Of a DNA stretch of 64,000 bases, positions 24,406-35,837 are shown in pieces. Both the position numbers and the translations under genes were made by a program. The notes under the pieces were generated by a model, which searched no databases, was not told the DNA's origin, and saw only the letters and a list, made by a program, of their open reading frames with translations. Every line of letters begins with the position of its first letter. Position 1 is the first letter of the stretch. The stretch is taken from assembly GCA_003054665.1 (NCBI GenBank), contig QAYY01000003.1:310001-374000 (forward strand). The letters are read 5' to 3'. Origin of the DNA: Opitutaceae bacterium EW11. Lineage in GTDB: Bacteria > Verrucomicrobiota > Verrucomicrobiia > Opitutales > Opitutaceae.

Positions 24406-25626
24406 ATGCCCTCCGCAGCCGATCCGTCCCGACTCGACCGTTTCACCGTTCCCGATGCCAGCGGGCATTTCGGACGGTATGGCGGCGTGTACGTGCCCGA
24501 GACCCTGATGACCGCGCTCGAAGAGATCGCCCGTGTGTACGAGGAGGCGAAGAAGGATCCGGCGTTCCAGAACGAGCTCCGCCGGCACCTGAAGGAATTC
24601 GCCGGGCGTCCGACGGAGCTTTATTTTGCGGAGCGTCTGACCAAGCACATCGGCGGCGCCAAGATCTATTTCAAACGCGAGGACCTGCTCCATACCGGCG
24701 CGCACAAGATCAACAACGCGCTCGGTCAGGCGCTTCTTGCCAAACGCATGGGCAAACCTCGGGTGATCGCCGAGACGGGCGCGGGCCAGCACGGTGTCGC
24801 GACGGCGGCCGTCTGCGCGAAGTTCGGACTTCAGTGCGTCGTTTATATGGGCGCGGTCGACATGGAGCGCCAAGCGCTGAACGTTTTTCGCATGCGCCTG
24901 ATGGGCGCCGAAGTGCGCGGCGTCGAGGCAGGCCAGCGAACCCTGAAGGAGGCCATCAACGAGGCGATGCGCGATTGGGTGACCAACGTCCGCAACACGC
25001 ACTACATCCTCGGTTCGGCGCTCGGTGCACACCCATATCCGATGATGGTTCGCGATTTTCACCGCGTCATCGGTCAGGAGACGAAGGAGCAGATTCTGGC
25101 GAAGGAGGGTCGCCTACCGGACGAACTGGTTGCCTGCGTGGGAGGAGGCAGCAACGCGATCGGCTTTTTCTTCGATTTCCTCGAAGACACGCAGGTCCGC
25201 TTAACCGGCGTCGAGGCGGGCGGACGTGGTATTCGCCGCGGAGATCACGCTGCGCGATTTGAAGGCGGCAAACTCGGAGTGCTGCAGGGCGCCAAGACCT
25301 ATATCCTCCAAAACGAAGATGGCCAGATCGAGCTGACCCATTCGGTGAGCGCGGGCCTGGACTACGCTGCGATCGGCCCCGAGCACGCGTTTTACCGCGA
25401 TCGGAATCGTATCCAGTTCGCCTACGCGTGCGACGATGAGGTGCTCGACGTTTTCCAGCTGGTTTCGCGGACGGAGGGGATCATCCCGGCGCTCGAATCG
25501 ACGCATGCCTTGGTACACGCGATCAAACGTGCCGCCGAGATGCGGCCAGACCAGATCCTGATCGTCAACGTGAGCGGACGCGGCGACAAGGACGTGCAGC
25601 AGGTTCAGAAGATGCTGGAGAAGTAA
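24406..25626 (+). CDS. trpB: Tryptophan synthase beta chain
   Basis: PLP enzyme (406 residues) joining indole and serine to give tryptophan. Its length and motifs fit TrpB1: [14 protein letters not shown], the PLP lysine in [17 protein letters not shown], the Glu of [13 protein letters not shown], and the phosphate-binding loop VGGGSNAIG. The ATG at 24406 is chosen; the upstream frame to 24256 is low-complexity. No trpA, trpF or trpC gene is next to it, so the usual TrpBA coupling would have to come from a trpA elsewhere. It lies between a phosphatase and YicC with gaps of 168 and 96 bp and looks monocistronic. Confidence 0.95.
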   Translation: MPSAADPSRLDRFTVPDASGHFGRYGGVYVPETLMTALEEIARVYEEAKKDPAFQNELRRHLKEFAGRPTELYFAERLTKHIGGAKIYFKREDLLHTGAHKINNALGQALLAKRMGKPRVIAETGAGQHGVATAAVCAKFGLQCVVYMGAVDMERQALNVFRMRLMGAEVRGVEAGQRTLKEAINEAMRDWVTNVRNTHYILGSALGAHPYPMMVRDFHRVIGQETKEQILAKEGRLPDELVACVGGGSNAIGFFFDFLEDTQVRLTGVEAGGRGIRRGDHAARFEGGKLGVLQGAKTYILQNEDGQIELTHSVSAGLDYAAIGPEHAFYRDRNRIQFAYACDDEVLDVFQLVSRTEGIIPALESTHALVHAIKRAAEMRPDQILIVNVSGRGDKDVQQVQKMLEK

Positions 25627-25722
25627 GTCGAAGCTGGGCCGGGCGCTGAGAACGTCGACATCCGGTCAGTTCCGCGCAATTCGGGTTCGCTCCGGGGCTG
25701 CGACTGCTCCTAGCGTTTACCT

Positions 25723-26595
25723 ATGAAAAGCATGACCGGCTACGGGCGGGCTTCGGCCCCGCTCGGCTCATCCACCCTGACCGTCCAAGTCAGCTCGGTG
25801 AACCGCAAGGCGCTCGACCTCACTGTGTCGATCCCCGAGCCGTGGGAAGCCCTTGAACCGCAGGTCGGTGATCTCGTTAGGAAATATGCCGCGCGCGGAA
25901 AGGTGCATGTCGATATTGAGCTGACCGGTGCAGGTGGCTCCTCGGACCTGGGCTGGGACGAACAGGCCGCCGTGGGTGTTCTGGCGAAACTGAAAGATTT
26001 CTCCGAAAGGAACGGCGTGGTATTCCAGCCCACGCCGGAGCTCCTCTGGCAGATAGCTAATTCTCAACGCAAAGAAGGGGAGTTGCCCACGTCAGAGGCG
26101 GCGCAAGGCCCCGTATTGAAAGTTTTGGAGGAGGCCCTGGTGGCGTTCGGCGCGATGCGTGCCAAGGAGGGCGCGACCTTGCTCGAAGATCTGTTGGCGC
26201 GGATCGATCTGCTGAAGCACCACCTGGGCCTCGTCGCGGATCGCGCGCCGCAGGTGCCGAAGAACTACCGCGAGCAGTTGACGCTTCGGCTGCGGCAGGC
26301 CGGGCTGGAAATGGACCTCAACGATGAGCGCGTGCTGAAGGAAGTGGCGATCTTCGCCGACCGCTGCGACATTTCAGAGGAGATCACCCGGCTTCGAAGT
26401 CATCTGGATCAGTTCACGACCCACGTAAAAGGGCAGACGGAGATCGGCAGAAAGTCTGAGTTCATTCTCCAGGAGATGGGGCGCGAGGTTCACACGATCG
26501 GCAGCAAGGCCAATGACCTCACGATTTCCCGGAGCGTGATCGAACTGAAAAACGAGCTCGAACGCATCCGCGAACAGATGGCCAACGTCGAGTGA
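25723..26595 (+). CDS. YicC-family endoribonuclease
   Basis: Cytosolic protein of 290 residues in the YicC/YloC family, members of which have endoribonuclease activity and, in E. coli, a role in RyhB turnover. The N-terminal domain opens MKSMTGYGRASA with SSVNRKALDL. The C-terminal DUF1732-type domain ends IGRKSEFILQEMGREVHTIG and SKANDLTISRSVIELKNELE, the most conserved part of the family. Its 3' end faces lspA. In many bacteria yicC precedes gmk and rpoZ; that order is not seen here. Confidence 0.92.
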   Translation: MKSMTGYGRASAPLGSSTLTVQVSSVNRKALDLTVSIPEPWEALEPQVGDLVRKYAARGKVHVDIELTGAGGSSDLGWDEQAAVGVLAKLKDFSERNGVVFQPTPELLWQIANSQRKEGELPTSEAAQGPVLKVLEEALVAFGAMRAKEGATLLEDLLARIDLLKHHLGLVADRAPQVPKNYREQLTLRLRQAGLEMDLNDERVLKEVAIFADRCDISEEITRLRSHLDQFTTHVKGQTEIGRKSEFILQEMGREVHTIGSKANDLTISRSVIELKNELERIREQMANVE

Positions 26596-26601
26596 GACGG
26601 G

Positions 26602-26619
26602 CTGCGATTGAAATCGCAG
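26602..26619. terminator. Hairpin between convergent yicC and lspA
   Basis: An 8-bp perfect inverted repeat (CTGCGATT / AATCGCAG, two-base spacer) lies 7 bp after the yicC stop, in the 71-bp gap between convergent genes. It lacks a T-run on either side, so it is a weak terminator candidate or a 3'-end stabilising hairpin. Confidence 0.35.
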
Positions 26620-26666
26620 GCGGGCCGGCCTGCCATGCCGCTCCCTGCGGCTCCGTTTGGCACGAG

Positions 26667-27200
26667 CTACTGTCCCTTGGGTTCTTCCGGCGTCCGGAAC
26701 GAATACCAGAGGTACACCAAGACACCGACGAAGATACCGGAGTCGGCGATGTTGAAGGTCGGATACACGTAGGATCCGAAGTGGAAATCCAGGAAATCGA
26801 CCACGTGATGATGCACGACCCGGTCGATCAGATTCCCGAGGATTCCCCCGCACAGGAGCCCGAAGCTTATCTGTACGGGTAGCAGCCTAAGTCCGAGCGA
26901 ACGGCGCCAGAAGAAGATCGCCACCAGCGTCGTCACTGCCAAGAGCGCTAGCAGCGTGCTGCGTCCCGAGAACAGGCTCCAAGCGGCTCCGGTGTTACCG
27001 ACGTGGACGAGGTTAAAGAAACCCGGGACGATGGCGATGTGTCCTGGCGGTCCGTACGTGTTGAGCGGGAGCGTCCAAATGATGAGCAGCTTGGTAAGCT
27101 GATCGAGCCCCAGAACGGTTCCGGCAAAAGCGAAGAACCATCGGTACGCATGGAGCCTCTGCCGCCGGCCGAGTAGCGTCGGAGGTGCGGAGTTGGACAT
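26667..27200 (-). CDS. lspA: Lipoprotein signal peptidase (signal peptidase II)
   Basis: Inner-membrane aspartyl protease that removes signal peptides from prolipoproteins. Four transmembrane helices are seen. The catalytic aspartates lie in GNLIDRVVHHHVVDF and FNIADSGIFVG, and FNLVHVGNTGAAWSLF is the conserved second motif. I chose the ATG at 27200 (MSNSAPPTLL), giving 177 residues; in-frame ATGs at 27224 and 27272 would lengthen the N-terminus and none has a clear Shine-Dalgarno. It follows the DksA/TraR-like gene and ileS; the ileS-dksA-lspA order is a known arrangement in several phyla. Confidence 0.93.
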   Translation of the reverse strand: MSNSAPPTLLGRRQRLHAYRWFFAFAGTVLGLDQLTKLLIIWTLPLNTYGPPGHIAIVPGFFNLVHVGNTGAAWSLFSGRSTLLALLAVTTLVAIFFWRRSLGLRLLPVQISFGLLCGGILGNLIDRVVHHHVVDFLDFHFGSYVYPTFNIADSGIFVGVLVYLWYSFRTPEEPKGQ

Positions 27201-27293
27201 CGGCGCCAGAGAATCCGAGATCATCGGGCGCAGCAAGGTCCTTGGGGAAAAGCGGGAAGGGCTGTTCTCCATGCGCAGCGTGGCGGGCGGGTT

Positions 27294-28229
27294 TTATTCT
27301 TCCCCGCCGTCGTCTTCTGCGATCTTCGCGCCTTCTTCGCCTAGTTCGCCGAAAAGTCCCGCGGAAGTCCGCGTCCGCATCCGGTTTTTCTCAATTTCCT
27401 TCTGGGCCTCGGCGGAGTACCGGGTGAAGGGAACCGCGAGGAGCCGTTCTTTGGCGATCGGCTTACCGGTGACTTCACACACGCCGTACGTGCCGTCCAT
27501 GATGCGCTTGATGGCCGCATCGATCTCGGTGAGCGCTTCCTGTTCGCTCGAGACGAGGCTCAGCGCGAAGTCGCGGTCAAACGTATCCGTGCCTGCGTCG
27601 GCCATGTGCTGGCCGTAGCTGGACAGATCGCCCGAGTCGTCCTTGCTGGAGCGCTTGAGGGTTTCTTCCGTGTGCAGGCTGAGGCCCTCGGTGAGGGAGC
27701 TGCGGAGATCGAGGAGCAGCTTGTAGTAGCGGCGGAATTTCTCCGGAACGGTTTCGGGGTCCTGGAAGGTGACGGGCTGCGGTTTCTTCGGATTAAAACC
27801 GAGGATGTCGGCGAGAGAAGCGGCCTTGATGTGGTGCGGCTGGGCCGGCTTGACGGTCTTTGTCACGTCCACCGTCTTCGTCGTCTTGGCCGGAGCGGCC
27901 TTTGCCTTCGCATCGTCCGCGCCCGGGGCGGGTTTGGCGGTTTTTGCGATCTCGCGCACTTCATCCAAGCTGAAGGCAATCGGCTTGGCGGGCTTTTTCG
28001 CGCCGAGAATGCGGCTGCGGAGCAGATCGCGGGCGCTGGCTTTGTTGGACTGTTTTTCTGAATTGGACACGGGAGATTTTGACTTTGGTTGAGCGGCGGC
28101 CACTGCAGCCGGGGCTACCGCGTGGTCTGACTTCTTGGCGGTCACTGGCGCTGCTTTTTTCGGTGCGGGTTTGTGAGCCACTTTGTGGACCTTCTTGGTG
28201 GCTACGGGGTGTTTTTTGGGCTTTGCCAT
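27294..28229 (-). CDS. DksA/TraR-family protein with long basic N-terminus
   Basis: Protein of 311 residues. The first 180 residues are Lys/Ala/Pro-rich and probably disordered (KKHPVATKKVHKVAHKPAPK), resembling histone-H1-like tails. The C-terminal 130 residues match the DksA/TraR coiled coil and zinc-finger region: YYKLLLDLRSSLTEG, DRDFALSLVSSEQEALTEID and TYGVCEVTGKPIAKERLLAVP. Only the first of the four zinc cysteines remains (CEVTG in place of CxxC, and no second pair), so zinc binding is probably lost. DksA-type proteins act in the RNA polymerase secondary channel. It lies between ileS (28 bp upstream) and lspA and is likely co-transcribed. The ATG at 28229 (MAKPKK) is chosen over an upstream frame running into ileS. 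Confidence 0.88.
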   Translation of the reverse strand: MAKPKKHPVATKKVHKVAHKPAPKKAAPVTAKKSDHAVAPAAVAAAQPKSKSPVSNSEKQSNKASARDLLRSRILGAKKPAKPIAFSLDEVREIAKTAKPAPGADDAKAKAAPAKTTKTVDVTKTVKPAQPHHIKAASLADILGFNPKKPQPVTFQDPETVPEKFRRYYKLLLDLRSSLTEGLSLHTEETLKRSSKDDSGDLSSYGQHMADAGTDTFDRDFALSLVSSEQEALTEIDAAIKRIMDGTYGVCEVTGKPIAKERLLAVPFTRYSAEAQKEIEKNRMRTRTSAGLFGELGEEGAKIAEDDGGEE

Positions 28230-28257
28230 GAGGTAAATCGAAAGCCGATTCGCACGG

Positions 28258-31092
28258 TCAGCTGGAGGTACGAAGCGCTTCAGCGCATCGCGGGCAAAGA
28301 GCACCTTGAGCAGTCGCCTCAAGAGCGGGAACCCATCGCCAGCAACGCGGGCACCGGTGGTGTCCGAGTTCCTGACAGTGACGTACCATCACAGAGGGAT
28401 TCGCATTTGGGGCGGAAGCAAGAGCGACATGCGAAACGATGAAAAGCTCCGGAAGGAAGTCCCTATGCTTCTCCAGCACCTTCTGAGAGGCGGCGTCCGG
28501 AGCAATTGTCACGGAGGCATCCAGGGATTTCCCGAGGCCGCCTGCAGCACGGACGGGCTCGATCGACTCGTTGACGGCGGCGCGCAGCTTCAGGAGCACA
28601 GCCATGTCCGATTCGATCTCGGGATTGACCCACTCTGCGGGGATTTCCGGCCAGTCCTGGAGGTGCACGGAATCCGCTGCGTATTCGGCCTTCGAGTACG
28701 CAAACGACCAGGCTTCGTCCGCCGTGAAGGCGAGGACGGGGGCCAGGATCCGGACGAGGGACCGGAAGATGTGGTGAATCGCCGTTTGCGACGAACGGCG
28801 GAGCGGATGCTGCGTGCCCAGCGTGTACAGACGATCCTTGAGGATGTCGTGATACGTGGCCGACAACGTCACCGCGCAGAAATGGTTGCAGAGCTGATAG
28901 ACCCGGTGGAACTCGTAGGCTTGGTAGGCGGCAGTGCAGTCCCGAACCAGCGCCGCGGTCTGATGCAGCGCCCAGCGGTCCAGTGTGTCCAGCTGCGCCA
29001 CGGGGACGGAGTCGTTCGCCGGGTCGAAGTCGAAGAGGTTCGAGAGCTGGTACCGAAAGGTGTTTCGGAAGAGACGATACGCCTCCGAAGCGTTGTTCAG
29101 AATCTTGTCCGAGATCGTGATGTCCTCGGTGAAATTCTGTGAAGCGATCCAGAGCCGAATCACATCCGCGCCGTATTGGGCAATGTAGTTATCGGAGGTC
29201 GGGGGTTTCTCGTACTGGCCGCTTTTGGAGATTTTCTTCCCGTCTTCGCCGACGATGAAACCATGCGTCAGCACCTGCTTGTAGGGAGCGCCGCCGGCGG
29301 CGATCACGCCGGTCCAGAGGGAGGACTGAAACCAGCCGCGGTGTTGGTCGCTACCTTCCAGATAGAGATCAGCCGGCCACTGAAGCTGAGATTGCCGTCG
29401 AAGGACGGCGACGTGGCTCGAGCCAGAATCGATCCAGACGTCGAGAGTGTCCCGACCGCAGGTGAGAGCGGAGGCGTCGGGCCATCCCGCGGGGAGTTTC
29501 ACCCCTTCGAGGATCTGGGCAGGGGTGGAGTCATACCAGGAGTTCGTCCCGCGCTGCTCGATCTTGTCGGCCACCGCCCGGGCGACGCTGGCGTCGAGGA
29601 ACGGCGTCTTCTTGTCGTCGTAGAATGCCGGGATCGGCACTCCCCAGGAACGCTGACGGCTGATGCACCAGTCCGGGCGGGCTTCGACGGCCCCGCGGAT
29701 GCGGGCTTCGCCCCAGGCCGGAACCCAGGAGACCTTGCCGATGGCCGCAAGGGCTTCACGTCGGGTGTTGTTGCTGTCGAGCGAGACGAACCACTGGTCG
29801 ACGGCGCGAAAGATGATCGGAGTCTTGGACCGCCAGCAGTGCGGATACTGGTGGGTGTAGCGCTGGTGCGCGAGCAAGGCCCCGGAGGCCTCCAGCTTTT
29901 TCAGCACCGCGAGGTTGGCCGGGGAAGTCCTCTTCTTTTCCAGATCCTCGACGGTTTCGAGTGTCGTCAGGCCGACAAGATCTGCCGGAACGCGTCCGTC
30001 GTCGACGTATCGTCCGTCATCTCCGACAGGACAGTAGATTTCCAGGCTGTAGTTGAGGCCGGTCAGGTAGTCCTCCGCACCATGGCCGGGCGCCGTATGC
30101 ACACAGCCGGTGCCACTGTCCATGGTCACGTAATCGGCTAGGACAACGGGGCTCGGCCGGTCGATGAACGGATGGCGAGGAGCGAGTTTTTCGAGCTCCG
30201 CACCTTTCATCGTCTTCACGATGGTGGCGGGCGCGGAGGTTTTCGCGGCGGAGAGCACCGGCTCGAGAAGCGCTTTCGCGACGATGATCCGCTCCGCACC
30301 TGTATCCGCAACGACGTACTCGTATTCCGGATGCACCGCGATCGCCAGGTTCGCGGGGATGGTCCACGGCGTGGTCGTCCAGATGACGACAAAGAGCGGC
30401 TTGTCTGCCGGCAGGCCGAACTTCTGGGCCTCGGCCGCCGGAACGGCAAACTTCACCCAGATCGAGGGGCTGACATGGTCCTTGTATTCGATTTCCGCTT
30501 CGGCGAGCGCCGTTTCGAAGGGGATCGACCAATACACGGGCTTCTTGCTGCGGTAAACGAGGCCTTTGTCGACGAACGCGGAGAAGGTGCGAATGATGTC
30601 CGCCTCGTAAGCGGGATTCTTCGTCTTGTACTCGGACTTCCAGTCGGCGAGGACGCCCAAGCGGGTGAACTGCTTCGTCTGCTTGGCGATCCAACCCTCG
30701 GAGAACTCGTCGCAGAGTTTCCGGAGCTCGGATGTGGAGACTGTCTTCTTTTTCGCCTGCAGCTCGCGCGCGACCTTCTGCTCGATCGGCAACCCGTGGC
30801 AGTCCCAGCCCGGCACATACGGAGTGCGGAAGCCGGACATGGATTTGAACCGAAGGGTGATGTCCTTGAGCGTCTTGTTCAGCGCCGTGCCGATGTGAAC
30901 GTCGCCATTGGTGAACGGCGGGCCATCGTGGAGGATGAACGCCGGAGCGGCGGCACGTTTTTCCTGAATCGAGCGGTACAGCGCGATCTTTTCCCAGTGC
31001 GCAATTCGAGCGGGCTCCCTGCCCACCAGATTCGCCCGCATGGGGAAATCCGTCTTCGGTAGCTGCAGCGTGTCTTTCAGGTCTTGGGCCAT
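28258..31092 (-). CDS. ileS: Isoleucyl-tRNA synthetase
   Basis: Class I synthetase of 944 residues charging tRNA-Ile. The HIGH-type signature is seen in FTNGDVHIGTALNKTLKD, and the KMSKS loop appears as GKKISKSGQY. Between them lies the editing (CP1) domain with TTPWTIPANLAIAVHP. The C-terminal zinc finger has two Cys pairs (HHRCPRCWRW and ALCPRCAEAL). Length and the presence of the C-terminal zinc knuckle fit the bacterial IleS type. The stop is 28 bp before the DksA-like gene. I see no T-box or other leader in the 142-bp region upstream. Confidence 0.97.
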   Translation of the reverse strand: MAQDLKDTLQLPKTDFPMRANLVGREPARIAHWEKIALYRSIQEKRAAAPAFILHDGPPFTNGDVHIGTALNKTLKDITLRFKSMSGFRTPYVPGWDCHGLPIEQKVARELQAKKKTVSTSELRKLCDEFSEGWIAKQTKQFTRLGVLADWKSEYKTKNPAYEADIIRTFSAFVDKGLVYRSKKPVYWSIPFETALAEAEIEYKDHVSPSIWVKFAVPAAEAQKFGLPADKPLFVVIWTTTPWTIPANLAIAVHPEYEYVVADTGAERIIVAKALLEPVLSAAKTSAPATIVKTMKGAELEKLAPRHPFIDRPSPVVLADYVTMDSGTGCVHTAPGHGAEDYLTGLNYSLEIYCPVGDDGRYVDDGRVPADLVGLTTLETVEDLEKKRTSPANLAVLKKLEASGALLAHQRYTHQYPHCWRSKTPIIFRAVDQWFVSLDSNNTRREALAAIGKVSWVPAWGEARIRGAVEARPDWCISRQRSWGVPIPAFYDDKKTPFLDASVARAVADKIEQRGTNSWYDSTPAQILEGVKLPAGWPDASALTCGRDTLDVWIDSGSSHVAVLRRQSQLQWPADLYLEGSDQHRGWFQSSLWTGVIAAGGAPYKQVLTHGFIVGEDGKKISKSGQYEKPPTSDNYIAQYGADVIRLWIASQNFTEDITISDKILNNASEAYRLFRNTFRYQLSNLFDFDPANDSVPVAQLDTLDRWALHQTAALVRDCTAAYQAYEFHRVYQLCNHFCAVTLSATYHDILKDRLYTLGTQHPLRRSSQTAIHHIFRSLVRILAPVLAFTADEAWSFAYSKAEYAADSVHLQDWPEIPAEWVNPEIESDMAVLLKLRAAVNESIEPVRAAGGLGKSLDASVTIAPDAASQKVLEKHRDFLPELFIVSHVALASAPNANPSVMVRHCQELGHHRCPRCWRWVPALEATAQGALCPRCAEALRTSS

Positions 31093-31234
31093 GCCAAAGA
31101 AAAGCGCGGAAGGCTATGCTGGACGGTCGGCGAGTCAAGGTAAGACGCCGGGCCGGCCTCCGCTCTGCCCGGCTGCTTCCTCGCTGCAAAACTGCTTGAT
31201 GCCTGCAGGCTTGGAAGCCCGGGGGCCGCTATCT

Positions 31235-32629
31235 CTACACCGTGGGCAGCGAAACGATGCGGTCCGCGGTGTTGAGCCCGGAGACAATACAGGCGGGCAG
31301 CGCGATGCCGTCTCGGATGTGTCCGGCGATGTGCAGACCGGGAAACCGGCGCTCCGCGCTGTTCATCGTCTCCAGATGGCGTTCGTAGCCGAGCTGGTAT
31401 TGAGGAATCGCATGCGGCCAGAAATGGAGACGCCGGAATTCCGGCGCGCCTTTCACGCCGAGAAGCCGGTCGAGTTCGGGCAATACGGCCTCAGTGATTT
31501 CGTCGAGCGAACGGCCCGCGATCTCGGGCTGGAACGAACCGCCGACCATCACGGTGAGCGCGACATGACCTTCGGGGGCACGGTTTGGGAAGAGACTCGA
31601 CGAAAAAAGCACACCGAGCATGTGGAATTGCTCGATCGCGGGCACCAACGCGCCGAAACCATCGAGCGGATGCACGATGTGCTCGCGACGAAAGCCGAGG
31701 AAAAGCGATGCGACCGGCGGATACTCGATCGATTGAAGCGTCGCGAGGGGGCGTTCGCCCAACGATCCGAAGGCGAGCTGGGCCAGCGATCTGGCCGGCG
31801 TTGCGAGCACCACGCGGGAGAACTGTTCGGTGTGCGTTTCTCCGGACCGGCTCCACACCACCTGCCACGGCGAGCCGGGCATCAGCGTCTCGATGCGCGC
31901 ACCCAGTTCGATCGAACCGGCGGGCAAGCGGCTCTGAAGCGTGTCCGTGAGCGTCTGCAGTCCATCCCGGAAAGAAATGACCTGCGACTTCGGATGACCG
32001 GCTGCCTTGCGTTCTTTCGCCTGGGCGATCTGGCCGCGAATGAGCGAGCCCTTTTTCTGCTCGGCCTCCCAGAGTTTGGGGAAGGAGTGGCGTGCCGAGA
32101 GTTTCTTCGGGTCCCCGGCATAGATTCCGGATACAAACGGGTTCAGCGCGTAGTCGACGATTTCCTGGCCGAAGTGATCGCGGACGAAATCCGCGAGGCT
32201 GACGTCCGAGGTCCGGCGGCGCGGCCGGGAGAACGCTTCGGTTAGCAGGCGAAGCTTGCTGCCGAATGAAAAAAGCGGGGTGCCAAACAGCGCCGGAGGC
32301 GACATGGGGACGGCGCACAGTTGCCCGTTCCGGACGATGAATCGCTTTTTGGCAGTGGGAGACGCGGCGACGCGCTCGTTTTCCAGTCCGAGTTCGCGAA
32401 GGAGGTCGACGATCTCACGAGCATTTTCGAGGAACGAGTTCGGGCCGGCTTCGATCAGCCAACCTTCCTGGCGTTCCGTGCCGACCGCCCCTCCCACACG
32501 AGTGCCCGCCTCGAACAATCGCACCTTCCGACCGGAACGCGCCAAACGAAAGGCGGCAGCCAGCCCGGTAGCGCCACCGCCAATGACAGCGACGGGGAGT
32601 GAGGAGGAAGGGGATGCGGGCGCTGTCAT
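31235..32629 (-). CDS. hemG: Protoporphyrinogen oxidase (HemY/PPOX type)
   Basis: FAD enzyme of about 464 residues converting protoporphyrinogen IX (or coproporphyrinogen in the alternative pathway) to the porphyrin. The N-terminal FAD motif is VAVIGGGATGLAAAFRLARSG, followed by LFEAGTRVGGAVGTERQEGWLIEAGPNSFLE. The C-terminal FAD contact GLHIAGHIRDGIALPACIVSG is also present. I chose the ATG at 32629, ten residues before the FAD strand; an ATG at 32704 would add 25 residues. It is the last of hemF-hemE-hemG on the minus strand. Because HemF makes protoporphyrinogen, the classic protoporphyrin-dependent pathway is implied. The symbol hemY is used for the same oxygen-dependent family in some genomes. 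Confidence 0.92.
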   Translation of the reverse strand: MTAPASPSSSLPVAVIGGGATGLAAAFRLARSGRKVRLFEAGTRVGGAVGTERQEGWLIEAGPNSFLENAREIVDLLRELGLENERVAASPTAKKRFIVRNGQLCAVPMSPPALFGTPLFSFGSKLRLLTEAFSRPRRRTSDVSLADFVRDHFGQEIVDYALNPFVSGIYAGDPKKLSARHSFPKLWEAEQKKGSLIRGQIAQAKERKAAGHPKSQVISFRDGLQTLTDTLQSRLPAGSIELGARIETLMPGSPWQVVWSRSGETHTEQFSRVVLATPARSLAQLAFGSLGERPLATLQSIEYPPVASLFLGFRREHIVHPLDGFGALVPAIEQFHMLGVLFSSSLFPNRAPEGHVALTVMVGGSFQPEIAGRSLDEITEAVLPELDRLLGVKGAPEFRRLHFWPHAIPQYQLGYERHLETMNSAERRFPGLHIAGHIRDGIALPACIVSGLNTADRIVSLPTV

Positions 32630-32834
32630 TTCGGACTGAAGGGAAAACAATGAGCGGCTTATCCGCGAAAACGCGAGCGGTTCTTCCACCCGCAGTTCGC
32701 TCATGCGGCGAGTTGGGACGCGCTTCGCTCAACCGACTCCGTTCGCGATCGCCGGAAACCGGCACGCGCGGCCTACAGGCGCGGAACGACTCCACAGCGT
32801 GCGCGGCCGATCGCCATCCGGATCTCGCGGCGCC

Positions 32835-33866
32835 TCAGTTTTTCCAGCCCGTGACTGTATCCACGAGCGCCTGTACGCACTCGATTTTTGCGGTGGGCGT
32901 GATGCCGTGGCCGAGGTTGAAAATATGGCCGCAGCTGTCCCGCATGCACTCGAGAAGCCGCGTGGCCTCGGTGCGCACGATTTCTGGTGTCATCTGCATC
33001 AGAATGGGGTCGAGGTTGCCCTGGAGAGCGACATTGCCGGGGATGGCGTGGCGCATGATGCCGAGGTCCACCGTCCAGTCGAGGCTCAGCACCTTGACGC
33101 CGGAGAACGCCTGATCCGTCACGTGCGGGCAAGTCCCGCGGGCAAACAGAATGACGGGAAAATCCTGCGGCAATGCGGCGACGATCTGGCGTATCCAATG
33201 CAGCGATGCCGCGACATAGTCCGCTCCTGCGACGATGCCTCCCCAGGAATCGAAGATCTGGATCGCGTCGACTCCCGCCTCGATCTGCATCCGGAAGTAG
33301 GTGATCAGTGCGGCGGTCAGTTTTTCCATCAGCGCCTCGAAGAGCGGCCGATCCGTGTAGAAAAGCAGTTTGACCCGGTTGAACTCCTCGGAGCTGCCGC
33401 CTTCGACCATGTAGGTCGCCAGAGTCCAGGGCGAACCGCCGAAGCCGAGAAGCGCTTTGTTCTCGCCCAGCTCCTTCCGGATTAGCCGGAGCGCCTGCGG
33501 AACGTAATCGAGCCGCTCGCGGACGGCGTCGGGCGGGGCGAGGGCGTCGACCCGTTCGCGCGAATCGAGTCGATATTCCATCGCGATCCCCCCCTGGTCG
33601 CGAAAGGTGTACGGCTGCCCCAGCGCTTCCGGGATGACGAGGATGTCCGAAAAGAGGATACCGGCATCCAGCGCGAAACGACGGAGCGGCTGGAGAGTTA
33701 CTTCTGTGGCCAGTTCCGGCGTCTTCACCATCTGGAGGAAGGACGATTTTGCCTTCAACTCCCGGTACTCGGGCAGGTAACGGCCGGCTTGCCGCATGAT
33801 CCAGATCGGAGGCCGGTCCAAAGGCTGGCAGGCGCAGGCGGCGAGAAATCGTTCGCGGGATGTCAT
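32835..33866 (-). CDS. hemE: Uroporphyrinogen decarboxylase
   Basis: Cytosolic enzyme (343 residues) decarboxylating uroporphyrinogen III to coproporphyrinogen III. The N-terminal signature PPIWIMRQAGRYLPEYRE is present, with the catalytic Asp in LFSDILVIPEALG and the second signature GFGGSPWTLATYMVEGG. The ATG at 33866 gives a standard start; the frame is open upstream but with low-quality content overlapping the end of hemF. It lies between hemF and hemG, all read leftward. Confidence 0.96.
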   Translation of the reverse strand: MTSRERFLAACACQPLDRPPIWIMRQAGRYLPEYRELKAKSSFLQMVKTPELATEVTLQPLRRFALDAGILFSDILVIPEALGQPYTFRDQGGIAMEYRLDSRERVDALAPPDAVRERLDYVPQALRLIRKELGENKALLGFGGSPWTLATYMVEGGSSEEFNRVKLLFYTDRPLFEALMEKLTAALITYFRMQIEAGVDAIQIFDSWGGIVAGADYVAASLHWIRQIVAALPQDFPVILFARGTCPHVTDQAFSGVKVLSLDWTVDLGIMRHAIPGNVALQGNLDPILMQMTPEIVRTEATRLLECMRDSCGHIFNLGHGITPTAKIECVQALVDTVTGWKN

Positions 33867-33984
33867 TGGGAAAAGCTGGGGAGGGGAGCCCAAGAAAAAC
33901 GCAGATTCACCTTTGTTAGCACAAGCTTCGAACTTACTCAAAACGGGCGGTGGTAGGAGACGCTGCGAAGGCGCCCATCCGAGT

Positions 33985-35836
<1,852 letters not shown>

Positions 35837-35837
35837 G

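Noticed and set aside
28306-29142. Plus-strand frames opposite ileS (28.3-31.1 kb)
   Set aside because: All are antisense shadows; the minus strand encodes a full isoleucyl-tRNA synthetase.
31093-31234. Possible T-box or leader upstream of ileS
   Set aside because: No T-box sequence or terminator/antiterminator fold could be found in this gap on the minus strand.
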